A stretch of 5,692 nucleotides of DNA, from the NCBI GenBank assembly GCA_963205285.1, contig CAUJJQ010000180.1:1-5692 (forward strand), given 5' to 3'. Source of the DNA: Pseudomonadota bacterium. Lineage in GTDB: Bacteria > Pseudomonadota > Alphaproteobacteria > Sphingomonadales > Sphingomonadaceae. The first letter of the stretch is position 1. Each line of letters opens with the position of its first letter. Positions 1 through 5,692 of this stretch are shown piece by piece. Made by a program: the position numbers and the translations under genes. The notes beneath the pieces are model-generated. The model ran no database searches, was not told the origin of the DNA, and saw nothing but the letters and a program-made list of their open reading frames with translations.

Positions 1-1029
1 GCCAAGCGCGACGATGCGCGCAAGCTGTTGGCGGCAGGTATAGACCCTGCCGAACAGCGCCAGCGCGAACGCAGCGCGGCGATAATTGGCGCAGCGAACA
101 CATTCGCGGTGGTGGCCGAGCAATTTATTGAAAAATGTCGCCGTCAAGGCTTGGCAGATACGACAATCCGCAAGCGGCAATGGTTGCTGGGGTTGCTGGC
201 GCGGTCGCTGGGCAACCGGCCGATTGCCGAAATTGAACCCATTGCCATATTGGACGCAGTGCGCCCATATGAGGCGGCGAAAAATCACGAAAAGGCGCGC
301 CGCGCGCTCGAATTCGCGGGAGCAGTCTTCCGCTATGCGGTGGCCAATCAAATCGCCCCGACCGACCCCACGCGCGATCTGCGCGGCGCATTGACGAGCC
401 GCAAGCCCAAGCATCTTCCCGCGATATTGGAACCAAAGCGGGTTGGCGAATTATTGCGCGCGATTGATGGCTATGAAGGCCAAGGGGTAACCACATTGGC
501 GCTGCAACTGTCCCCCCATGTCTTTGTGCGACCGGGGGAATTGCGCCAAGCGGAATGGCGCGAAATCGATTTTGACGCGGCGGTATGGCGGATTGACGGG
601 GCAAAGATGAAGGGGCGGCAGGAACATCATGTTCCATTGTCCAAACAGTCGCTGGCAATACTGATAGAGGTGCGCCAATTTACCGGGGACGGGAAATATG
701 TCTTCCCGTCGGTAAAGACGCCCGCCCGGCCAATGTCGGAAAACACCGTCAATGGTGCGTTGCGGCGGCTGGGCTTTACGGGCGATGAAATGACCGCGCA
801 TGGATTTCGCGCCATGGCCAGCACCTTATTGAATGAGTCGGGCCGGTGGAGCGCCGATGCCATTGAACGCGCGCTGGCGCACCGTGACCGTGACCAAGTG
901 CGCGCCGCCTATCATCGCGGAACGCATTGGGCCGAACGGGTCGAAATGGCCCAATGGTGGAGCGATTATCTGGATATGCTACGCAAGGGCGCGGACGTGG
1001 TGCCAATCGACACAGCGCGGGTGCGGTGA
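1..1029 (+). CDS. P4-type tyrosine integrase, 5' end outside window
   Basis: Site-specific tyrosine recombinase expected to integrate and excise the element. The frame is open from base 1, where the first codons read AKRDDARKLLAAGIDP. This is the end of the arm-binding N-terminal domain typical of P4-like integrases, so the TTG at 28 is not the true start and roughly 60-70 residues are probably missing upstream. A SAM-like core-binding domain follows (about 100-370), then the catalytic domain. Visible catalytic elements are the first Arg in VRPGEL (codon 529), a Lys in AKMKGRQEHHVPL, H-G-F-R (codons 799-810), the LAH histidine (codon 880) and the probable nucleophile Tyr in RAAYHR (codon 910). 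The family's usual C-terminal pattern, a Trp-rich tail ending in DYLD, is kept. It is the first of two recombinases in tandem. Such integrases usually sit beside a tRNA attachment site, which would lie upstream and is not visible. Confidence 0.93.
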   Translation, partial: AKRDDARKLLAAGIDPAEQRQRERSAAIIGAANTFAVVAEQFIEKCRRQGLADTTIRKRQWLLGLLARSLGNRPIAEIEPIAILDAVRPYEAAKNHEKARRALEFAGAVFRYAVANQIAPTDPTRDLRGALTSRKPKHLPAILEPKRVGELLRAIDGYEGQGVTTLALQLSPHVFVRPGELRQAEWREIDFDAAVWRIDGAKMKGRQEHHVPLSKQSLAILIEVRQFTGDGKYVFPSVKTPARPMSENTVNGALRRLGFTGDEMTAHGFRAMASTLLNESGRWSADAIERALAHRDRDQVRAAYHRGTHWAERVEMAQWWSDYLDMLRKGADVVPIDTARVR

Positions 1030-1047
1030 AGCTGCGCCAACATTTTT
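1020..1047 (+). terminator. possible weak intrinsic terminator overlapping integrase stop
   Basis: Bases 1020-1026 (GGTGCGG) can pair with 1032-1038 (CTGCGCC) as a 7-bp stem with two G-U pairs and a 5-nt loop. Five T residues follow at 1043-1047, after a 4-nt gap. The TGA stop of the integrase lies at the loop (1027-1029). The gap before the T-run and the wobble pairs make it weak. If real, it separates the first integrase from the HTH-recombinase operon. Confidence 0.35.
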
Positions 1048-1117
1048 GGGCCACGTCAAAGCCCTTCGATATTCCTGACCGTGGGCCAGTATGACGGCGG
1101 TAAACCCATAGCTGTCC

Positions 1118-1157
1118 CCCCTGCATACGCCGGAACACCGGCAAGCAAGTGCAGGGG
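1118..1157 (+). promoter_or_regulatory. hairpin that can sequester the ribosome binding site of the HTH gene
   Basis: CCCCTGCA at 1118-1125 is a perfect inverted match to TGCAGGGG at 1150-1157. Inside it, GCCGG (1129-1133) pairs with CCGGC (1138-1142) around an AACA loop. The 3' arm contains the AGGGG Shine-Dalgarno (1153-1157) of the gene starting at 1165. In RNA this two-part stem would hide the ribosome binding site, suggesting translational control or a binding site for a regulator. The pairing is seen directly; the regulatory role is inferred. As DNA it could equally be an operator or a recombination directionality site. Confidence 0.45.
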
Positions 1158-1164
1158 AAAGAAA

Positions 1165-1350
1165 ATGGAAATTATTGCAGTATCGGTCAATGACGCCGCG
1201 CGGGCCTTGGGGCTGGGGCGCACGTCCATCTATGCCTTGATCAATGACGGGCGGCTGGAGGCACGCAAGCTGGGGCGGCGCACATTGGTCACGACGCTAT
1301 CGATCCGTGCGCTGATCGATAGCGCGGCGATTATCAGCGACCGGGCATAG
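1165..1350 (+). CDS. small excisionase/AlpA-like helix-turn-helix protein
   Basis: A 61-residue DNA-binding protein of the MerR-like/excisionase HTH type. Residues 6-50 read as one winged HTH: a first helix in VNDAARALGLG, a recognition helix in RTSIYALINDG, then the basic wing RLEARKLGRRTLV and a final helix SIRALIDS. Proteins of this kind act as recombination directionality factors or as transcriptional activators of integrase genes. Which role applies here cannot be read from the sequence. ATG 1165 is preferred over the in-frame GTG at 1081 because AGGGGA lies 6 nt before it and the HTH homology begins just after it. The next gene starts 12 nt downstream, so the two are probably cotranscribed. 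The ribosome binding site lies in a strong inverted repeat, so its translation may be controlled. Confidence 0.85.
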   Translation: MEIIAVSVNDAARALGLGRTSIYALINDGRLEARKLGRRTLVTTLSIRALIDSAAIISDRA

Positions 1351-1362
1351 AGGCCGCCCGCC

Positions 1363-1839
1363 GTGAAAAACAAGCGTGTCAACCCGCACGCCGTCAAACT
1401 GCATCGCGCATATAGCGTGGGCGAACTTGCCGCCCGTTTGGGCGTGCATAAAAATACTGTTCGCCAATGGCGGCGCGAAGGGTTGAAACCAATCGCCGGG
1501 GTGCGCCCGTCATTGTTCGACAGTGCGACGATCCGTGCATTTTTGGCGCAGCGCAATGCAAACCGCAAACAGCCCTGCCCACCCGGCACGCTATATTGTT
1601 TTCGTTGTCGCGCGCCGCGCCCACCCGCGCTGGGGATGGCCGATTTTATCGCCAGCAACGCGACTGTGGGCAATATCAGGGCAATTTGTGCAACGTGTGA
1701 AACGATGATGCACCGCAAGGCGCGGCGGGCAGCGATCCCCACGATTCTGCCCAGTTGTGACGTCCAAATTATGGAAGCACCACAACGCCTAAATGGGCGT
1801 TCACCCCCCACCCTAAATTGTGACATAGAAGGAGCATAG
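1363..1839 (+). CDS. HTH protein with zinc-ribbon-like CxxC pairs, partner of the downstream recombinase
   Basis: A 158-residue protein. Residues 15-63 form a MerR/excisionase-type HTH (YSVGELAARLGVHKNTVRQWRREG, then a wing and the helix SATIRAFLAQR). A second segment has C79-x2-C82 and C109-x2-C112, a spacing that suggests a small zinc-binding ribbon; the tail is Pro/Arg-rich and probably disordered. The start is GTG 1363 with AGAGG at 1349-1353. From memory, HTH proteins with this LYCFRCRAP...C-x2-C...MMHR pattern commonly occur just before a recombinase of the kind that follows here, only 2 nt after the stop. It is therefore likely an accessory factor for that recombinase: architectural protein, directionality factor or operon regulator. 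The zinc site and the partner role are inferences. Confidence 0.85.
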   Translation: MKNKRVNPHAVKLHRAYSVGELAARLGVHKNTVRQWRREGLKPIAGVRPSLFDSATIRAFLAQRNANRKQPCPPGTLYCFRCRAPRPPALGMADFIASNATVGNIRAICATCETMMHRKARRAAIPTILPSCDVQIMEAPQRLNGRSPPTLNCDIEGA

Positions 1840-1841
1840 AC

Positions 1842-2948
1842 ATGACTGCAAAAATCAACGGCGCGAATGAACGGATCAAGCACCAATATTTCGCCTATTT
1901 GAAGGAGGCCAAGGGGCGCGACGAAGCGACCATTGACGGGGTTGCCAAATCGCTGGCGCGTTTTGAGGACGCGACCGGGCGGCAAGCCTTCAAACGCTTT
2001 CACCGTGAACAGGCGGTAGCGTTTAAGCGCGCGTTGGCGGGTGCCCTCAATGCCCGAACGGGTGAAGTGATCAGCAAAGCGACCATGTTTTCGACATTGC
2101 GCCACCTGCGCAGCTTCTTTTTCTGGCTGGCGCATCTGCCCGGTTACAAATCGCACATTGCCTTTGCCGACGCCGACTATTTTAACCTGAGCGACAAGGA
2201 TATCGCCATTGCCCGCGCAACCCGCGAACAACCGGTGCCGACACTGGCCCAAGTCCACCATGTCCTGTCCACTATGCCGAGCGCCACGGTGCTGGAACGG
2301 CGCGACCGTGCATTGGTGGCCTTTGCCGCGTTGACCGGCGCACGCGCGGCGGCGCTGGCGTCATTCCATCTGGGGCATATCAATCTGGTGGGCGGATATG
2401 TCGATCAGGATGCGCGCAGCGTTCGCACGAAATTTGCCAAGACGTTTCGCACATATCTGATGCCGATTGGGGGCGATGCCATGGCCATATTTCACGATTG
2501 GGCACATGAATTGGCGCGCGATCACCATTGGGGCGGTGATGACCCGCTGTTCCCGGCAACGCAAATGGGGCTGGGGGTGGATGGCGGCTTTGTTCCGGCA
2601 GGGATATTGCGCCATGGGTGGAGCACGACACAGCCAATCAACGCCATTTTCTGCCGGGCGTTTGAGCGCGCGGGCCTGCCATATTTCAACCCGCATAGTT
2701 TCCGGAAAATGTTGGTGCGCCACGCGATGGCGCTGGGCCTGTCGGCAGAGGCGATGAAGGCATGGTCACAAAATCTGGGCCATAGTGACGTGATGACGAC
2801 ATTCACAAGCTATGGCAGCGTGCCGGTGCACCGGCAGGGCGAATTGATTCAGGCGGCGGCGCGCGCGGGGGCGGCGGGCGGCATGCCGACCAATTCCGAC
2901 GTGGCGGCACAGTTGCGCGCATTGTCGCGCCTGTTGGATGATGGATGA
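1842..2948 (+). CDS. tyrosine-type site-specific recombinase/integrase
   Basis: A complete 368-residue phage-integrase-family recombinase. The N-terminal SAM-like DNA-binding domain spans about 10-115 (NERIKHQYFAYLKEAKG..., then FFFWLAHLPGY). The catalytic domain spans about 135-335 with Arg168 in LTGAR, Lys197/Lys200 in VRTKFAK, His285 and Arg288 in NPHSFR, His314 in NLGHSD and the nucleophile Tyr324 in TSYGSV. All six positions are present, so it should be active. It lacks an arm-binding domain and is not a close relative of the first integrase. An Ala/Gly-rich linker (about 337-347) precedes a short amphipathic C-terminal helix. ATG 1842 has AAGGAG at 1829-1834, inside the end of the upstream HTH gene, which argues for translational coupling. 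A nested inverted repeat begins 4 nt after its stop. Confidence 0.95.
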   Translation: MTAKINGANERIKHQYFAYLKEAKGRDEATIDGVAKSLARFEDATGRQAFKRFHREQAVAFKRALAGALNARTGEVISKATMFSTLRHLRSFFFWLAHLPGYKSHIAFADADYFNLSDKDIAIARATREQPVPTLAQVHHVLSTMPSATVLERRDRALVAFAALTGARAAALASFHLGHINLVGGYVDQDARSVRTKFAKTFRTYLMPIGGDAMAIFHDWAHELARDHHWGGDDPLFPATQMGLGVDGGFVPAGILRHGWSTTQPINAIFCRAFERAGLPYFNPHSFRKMLVRHAMALGLSAEAMKAWSQNLGHSDVMTTFTSYGSVPVHRQGELIQAAARAGAAGGMPTNSDVAAQLRALSRLLDDG

Positions 2949-2951
2949 ACC

Positions 2952-3004
2952 GGGTTGGAGGGGGTGACCAATTGTCATGTTCAACATGACATTGTTGCCA
3001 ACCC
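2952..3004. repeat. nested inverted repeat after the recombinase gene
   Basis: The inner element is a perfect palindrome at 2973-2991: TGTCATGTT, one C, then AACATGACA. CAA/TTG extends it by three pairs if one T (2972) is bulged. The outer element GGGTTGG (2952-2958) is repeated inverted as CCAACCC (2998-3004). No T-run follows, so a standard intrinsic terminator is unlikely. Candidate roles are a recombinase core or attachment site, an operator for the R-M genes, or a factor-dependent transcript end. The symmetry is seen directly; the role is unknown. Confidence 0.6.
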
Positions 3005-3109
3005 TGTGCGATGCCGGGGACGTTGCGAATTGCTGGCGACATGGCATAGTTGGCCGGACGGCGCGTGCCGCCGATCAGATGCCATGGGGTCTTGCCCCGG
3101 TTTCATATC

Positions 3110-3115
3110 AGGGGA
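3110..3115 (+). promoter_or_regulatory. ribosome binding site that sets the start of the first methyltransferase
   Basis: AGGGGA lies 6 nt before GTG 3122. The alternative in-frame TTG at 3050 lacks a comparable purine run, and no in-frame ATG occurs before motif X. The site therefore favours GTG 3122 as the start. Confidence 0.55.
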
Positions 3116-3121
3116 TTTTTG

Positions 3122-3910
3122 GTGCCGCAGCATATTGCGCTCGCAGTGGATGGGGACAGCGCGGCGGGCGGCGCGGGGGCGGCAGATGATCTGGCCGGAC
3201 GCATCAAGCCGCAACAGGGCGAATTTGACGCGATTCGGGACGAAGGGCCATTGTTCGGCGCACAACCGCTCATCAAGTCCAAACAGCGTGTCGCCGATCA
3301 TGGGGAGGTGTTCACGCCGCCTTGGCTCGTGGAAAAAATGCTCGATCTGGTGAAGGGGGAGACGGAGCGGATCGACTCGCGTTTCCTCGAACCCGCTTGC
3401 GGCAGCGGCAATTTTCTAGTCCCGATCCTGCAACGCAAGCTCGCTGCCGTAGAGCTGAAATTCGGAAAGTCCGCTTTCGAGAAACGGCACTATGCGCTGC
3501 TGGCGCTGATGTGCTGTTACGGCATAGAGTTGCTGGCCGACAACATCGCCGAATGTCGGGCCAATATGCTGGAAGTGTTCGGTGATTTCCTGCCCGGCGA
3601 TGAGGAGGCGTGTCGGGCTGCTTCTTTCGTCTTGTCGCTCAATCTTGTCCATGGCGATGCGATGGCGATGTGCGACATGGCGGGCGATCCGATCAGCGTG
3701 GTGGAGTGGGTCTATATAGGCAAAGGCAAGTTTCAGCGCCGGGATTTCCGGCTGGACGTGCTGACCGGCATGGCTGGCCTCACGGCAGAAGGCTCGCTCT
3801 TTGCCGGGCATAAGGCGCACGATATTTTTACAGCCACCAGATCATACGATCCAATGTCGCTGCGCGACCTGGCGGAAACCGCCAGCGGCGATTCGGGGGG
3901 TGCCGTATGA
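3122..3910 (+). CDS. R-M system DNA methyltransferase subunit with motif X and motif I, no NPPY
   Basis: A 262-residue SAM-dependent methyltransferase-like subunit of an R-M locus. Residues 1-32 are a poorly conserved, Ala/Gly-rich leader. Family-like sequence begins at [12 protein letters not shown] (35-46), followed by [15 protein letters not shown] (motif X, 56-70), [12 protein letters not shown] (SAM-binding motif I, 88-99) and [21 protein letters not shown] (motif II region). NLVHGDAM resembles the end of the SAM pocket. Where a motif IV NPPY is expected, the chain instead reads [19 protein letters not shown], so no catalytic adenine motif is visible. This looks like the normal length for the subfamily rather than a truncation. 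ATG of the next gene overlaps its TGA as ATGA, so the two subunits are translationally coupled. It probably binds SAM and works in a complex with the next protein. Activity alone is doubtful. Confidence 0.85.
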   Translation: MPQHIALAVDGDSAAGGAGAADDLAGRIKPQQGEFDAIRDEGPLFGAQPLIKSKQRVADHGEVFTPPWLVEKMLDLVKGETERIDSRFLEPACGSGNFLVPILQRKLAAVELKFGKSAFEKRHYALLALMCCYGIELLADNIAECRANMLEVFGDFLPGDEEACRAASFVLSLNLVHGDAMAMCDMAGDPISVVEWVYIGKGKFQRRDFRLDVLTGMAGLTAEGSLFAGHKAHDIFTATRSYDPMSLRDLAETASGDSGGAV

Positions 3911-4872
3911 GCGAACAGGTTGGGTTTACGCTGCGGGGGCGCAATCCCGATGTGTTGACCTGTATCGCCAACCTTTCCAACGATGAGGTGTTTACGCCGC
4001 CGGAGTTTGCCAACCGGATGCTGGATGCGTTGGAGGATGCATGGGCTGCCAGCAACGGCGGCGCGAACATCTGGGCCGATAGTTCTGTCCGCTTCCTTGA
4101 TCCGTTTACCAAGTCGGGTGTATTCCTGCGCGAAATCACGACACGGCTGGTTGTCGGGTTGGCGGATGAAATCCCCGACCTGCAAACGCGGGTCGATCAT
4201 ATCCTCACCCGACAGGTGTTCGGCATCGGTATTACTACGCTGACCAGCTTGCTGGCGCGACGGAGCCTCTACTGCTCGAAACACGCCAACGGCGAACATT
4301 CCGTTGCGCGAGGCTTCGAGTCCGAGGACGGAAACATCTGGTTCGAGCGCACCGAACACACATGGGTCGGCGGCAAATGCACCTATTGCGGGGCGGCCCA
4401 AGAGGCTTTTGATCGCGGCGGTGAGCTTGAGACTCACGCCTACGCCTTCATTCACACCGGCAATATCAAATCCCGCGTCGGCGAGATTTTCGGAGGTCAG
4501 ATGCAGTTCGATGTCATTATCGGGAACCCCCCATACCAGTTGTCCGATGGCGGGCATGGTGTGAGTGCATCACCGATCTATCAGAAATTCGTCGAGCAGG
4601 CGAAGGCGCTGGAGCCGCGATTCCTGTCGATGGTTACCTCTATCTGTCCGGCACCCCCTTCAAGGCGCTCGCCACCGGCGAGTTCATCGAGGAGCAGATA
4701 TTCAACTGGACATATACCGACGAGCAGCGCGCCAAGGCCGCGTTCGCGGCGAAGAATCCGGGCAAGCGCAATCCCTACGGCGCATTGCCGCAAATGCGGC
4801 TTCTCACCTATCAAATGCCGGACGAGTTGCTGGCGATCGCCAGCGCAGGGGAGTTCGACGAGTTTGACCTAA
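3907..4872 (+). CDS. Eco57I-like N6-adenine methylase subunit, truncated, with an off-frame tail
   Basis: The ORF is 321 codons, but only residues 1-243 (to about 4635) look native. They contain [15 protein letters not shown] (motif X, 25-39), [13 protein letters not shown] (divergent motif I, 62-74), FGIGIT (105-110) and [14 protein letters not shown] (motif IV, NPPY 207-210), which marks an N6-adenine methylase. Between motifs I and IV, C123-x2-H126 and C158-x2-C161 form a possible CCHC zinc site. Residues 244-321 are a Ser/Arg/Pro-rich stretch with no family character, because another frame is the coding one there. Related proteins, as I recall them, continue after the MV with an IPSRW-type sequence and a target-recognition region of some 200 or more residues, which is absent here. 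The truncated protein probably cannot methylate. The start ATG overlaps the previous stop by 4 nt. Confidence 0.85.
   Translation: MSEQVGFTLRGRNPDVLTCIANLSNDEVFTPPEFANRMLDALEDAWAASNGGANIWADSSVRFLDPFTKSGVFLREITTRLVVGLADEIPDLQTRVDHILTRQVFGIGITTLTSLLARRSLYCSKHANGEHSVARGFESEDGNIWFERTEHTWVGGKCTYCGAAQEAFDRGGELETHAYAFIHTGNIKSRVGEIFGGQMQFDVIIGNPPYQLSDGGHGVSASPIYQKFVEQAKALEPRFLSMVTSICPAPPSRRSPPASSSRSRYSTGHIPTSSAPRPRSRRRIRASAIPTAHCRKCGFSPIKCRTSCWRSPAQGSSTSLT
4625..4640 (+). other. deletion or fusion junction between methylase and helicase genes
   Basis: Here methylase-like coding in one frame (…RFLSMV) gives way to helicase-like coding in another ([10 protein letters not shown]). Bases 4629-4636 (GATGGTTA) fit both contexts: ATG GTT A as the expected methylase MV-(I), and GAT GGT TA as helicase DGY. 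A short-homology deletion is therefore plausible. The exact breakpoint cannot be fixed without intact relatives. Confidence 0.65.
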
Positions 4873-5692
4873 ATGCTTTCTTCGCCGCCACTGGCACAGG
4901 CGATGCGGCAGAGTTCAAGCACAAAACCGATGTGCAAAAATGGCTCGACATCATCCGGGGCGGCTATGCGCCGCAGGCGGTCGAAAGCCTGAAAACCGGC
5001 ACCCGCCCGCCGTTCCCCTATTCCGATGTGCGGTTGCTGCCATATCTGCAACATTCATTTTGGTTCCTGCCCAATGTCGCGGCCTGTCATGCGATGGCGA
5101 ACCTGCTGACAGAAAAGCACAACGTATTCTGGCACGATTACGCCGTTATCGTGTCCGCTGGCGCGGCGGCGGGAATTGGGCTGGACGCTTTGCCGCCCGT
5201 CCGGCAGGCGGTCGGCAGCGGCTATGACACCAAGACCATCACGCTATCATGCGGTAAGCTGACCACGGGCGTCACCGTGGCGCAATGGTCGTCCATCCTG
5301 ATGCTGCGTAACCTCAAATCCCCTGAAACCTATTTTCAGGCGGCGTTCCGCGTGCAATCGCCGTGGTCGATCAAGAATCCCAACGGCGACAATCCCAACG
5401 AGGAAGAAATCCTCAAACCCGTTTGCTTCGTGTTCGACTTCGCGCCCACGCGGGCTTTGCGGCAGTTGTCCGAATACGGCATCGGCCTGTCGCCCGGCGA
5501 GGCCAACCCCGAAAACGCCGTGCGCGAGCTCGTCTCGTTCCTGCCTGTTCTCGCCTATGACGGCGCGAACATGACGCAAATTGATGCTGGCGGCATCCTC
5601 GACATTGCGATGGCCGGAACATCGGCAACGCTGCTGGCGCGCAAGTGGGAATCCGCGATGCTCGTCAATGTCGATAACGACACCTTGCGGCG
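4629..5692 (+). pseudogene. C-terminal part of a superfamily 2 helicase/restriction subunit, 5'-truncated
   Basis: The frame with codons starting at 4629 is open for about 354 codons to the window edge and clearly coding. It reads [18 protein letters not shown] (helicase motif III-like SGTPF, 4647-4661), then [13 protein letters not shown] and [16 protein letters not shown]. The second RecA-like domain follows: VAACHAMANLL, CGKLTTGVTVAQW (motif V-like, LTTGVT at 5259-5276) and ETYFQAAFRVQSPW (motif VI-like, Gln 5337 to Gln 5355). The Walker A and DExx-box half is missing, and there is no start codon with a ribosome binding site at its front. Proteins of this type are the ATP-dependent DNA-translocating restriction subunits encoded after methylase pairs like this one. 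With its ATP-binding half lost it should be inactive. The 3' end lies beyond the window, so any nuclease domain cannot be judged. Confidence 0.8.

Noticed and set aside
28..30. TTG as the start codon of the first integrase.
   Set aside because: The frame is open to base 1 and the nine preceding codons continue the conserved N-terminal domain, so the gene begins upstream of the window.
1048..1088. TGGGCCA repeated at 1047-1053 and 1082-1088, considered as recombinase or regulator sites.
   Set aside because: Seven bases of GC-rich sequence with no further similarity around them are not enough to support a repeat.
1230..2261. A 343-codon open frame on the minus strand.
   Set aside because: It lies antisense to the HTH and recombinase genes, which have clear motifs and ribosome binding sites. 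Its translation shows no recognisable domain, and long antisense frames are common in GC-rich DNA.
2952..3004. Integron attC site.
   Set aside because: The outer arms (GGGTTGG/CCAACCC) do not match the GTTRRRY/RYYYAAC core sites, the second pair of boxes is not evident, and the nearby recombinases are not integron integrases.
3023..3050. Possible promoter for the methyltransferase genes: TTGCGA, 16 nt, CATAGT.
   Set aside because: Each box matches the sigma-70 consensus at only four of six positions, which is expected by chance in a stretch of this size. Transcription start mapping would be needed.
2863..3183. GC-only words shared between the recombinase C-terminus (2863-2882) and the methyltransferase leader (3161-3183): a 12-mer and a 13-mer in swapped order.
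   Set aside because: Both are low-complexity Ala/Gly codon runs. The swapped order and simple composition make chance more likely than a true repeat.
4527..4533. C-CCC-CCA heptamer that fits a -1 frameshift pattern and would shift the methylase into the helicase frame, which is open from there on.
   Set aside because: The bases encode the Pro-Pro of NPPY and are forced by that motif. A shift there would discard 33 native methylase residues after it, and methylase family character continues to residue 243. A deletion at about 4629 explains the data better. Ribosome profiling or a peptide spanning the shift would be needed to revive the idea.
3733..4557. A 274-codon open frame on the minus strand.
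   Set aside because: It is antisense to the two methyltransferase genes with their strong family motifs, and shows no domain of its own.

Overview
This GC-rich window has the codon habits of an alphaproteobacterium, most likely a sphingomonad. That is an inference from composition and from the style of the protein families; there is no rRNA or other taxonomic marker. All supported genes are on the + strand. The window looks like the recombination end of an integrative element or genomic island joined to a decaying restriction-modification (R-M) locus.

Positions 1-2948 are an integration module. It holds the 3' part of a P4-type tyrosine integrase (1-1029), a 61-residue excisionase/AlpA-like helix-turn-helix (HTH) protein (1165-1350), a 158-residue HTH protein with a C-x2-C...C-x2-C zinc-ribbon-like centre (1363-1839), and a second, unrelated tyrosine recombinase with a complete R-K-H-R-H-Y set (1842-2948). 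The last three genes are tightly packed with good Shine-Dalgarno sequences and read as one operon. A hairpin that buries the Shine-Dalgarno of the first HTH gene precedes it, and a weak intrinsic terminator may end the first integrase.

Positions 2949-3121 are a short intergenic stretch. It carries a striking nested inverted repeat directly after the second recombinase, then the ribosome binding site of the next gene.

Positions 3122-5692 are the R-M locus. A methyltransferase subunit with motif X and a classical motif I but no NPPY (3122-3910) overlaps by 4 nt a second subunit with motif X, a divergent motif I and NPPY (from 3907). The second gene is broken. After about residue 243 the reading frame leaves the methylase family, and from about 4629 another frame encodes the C-terminal half of a superfamily 2 helicase/restriction subunit (SGTPF motif, motifs V and VI), open to the window edge without a start codon. 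The simplest reading is a deletion that removed the end of the methylase gene, anything between, and the front of the helicase gene. The system is therefore probably inactive for restriction. The two methyltransferase subunits show a complementary distribution of motifs that may be of general interest.
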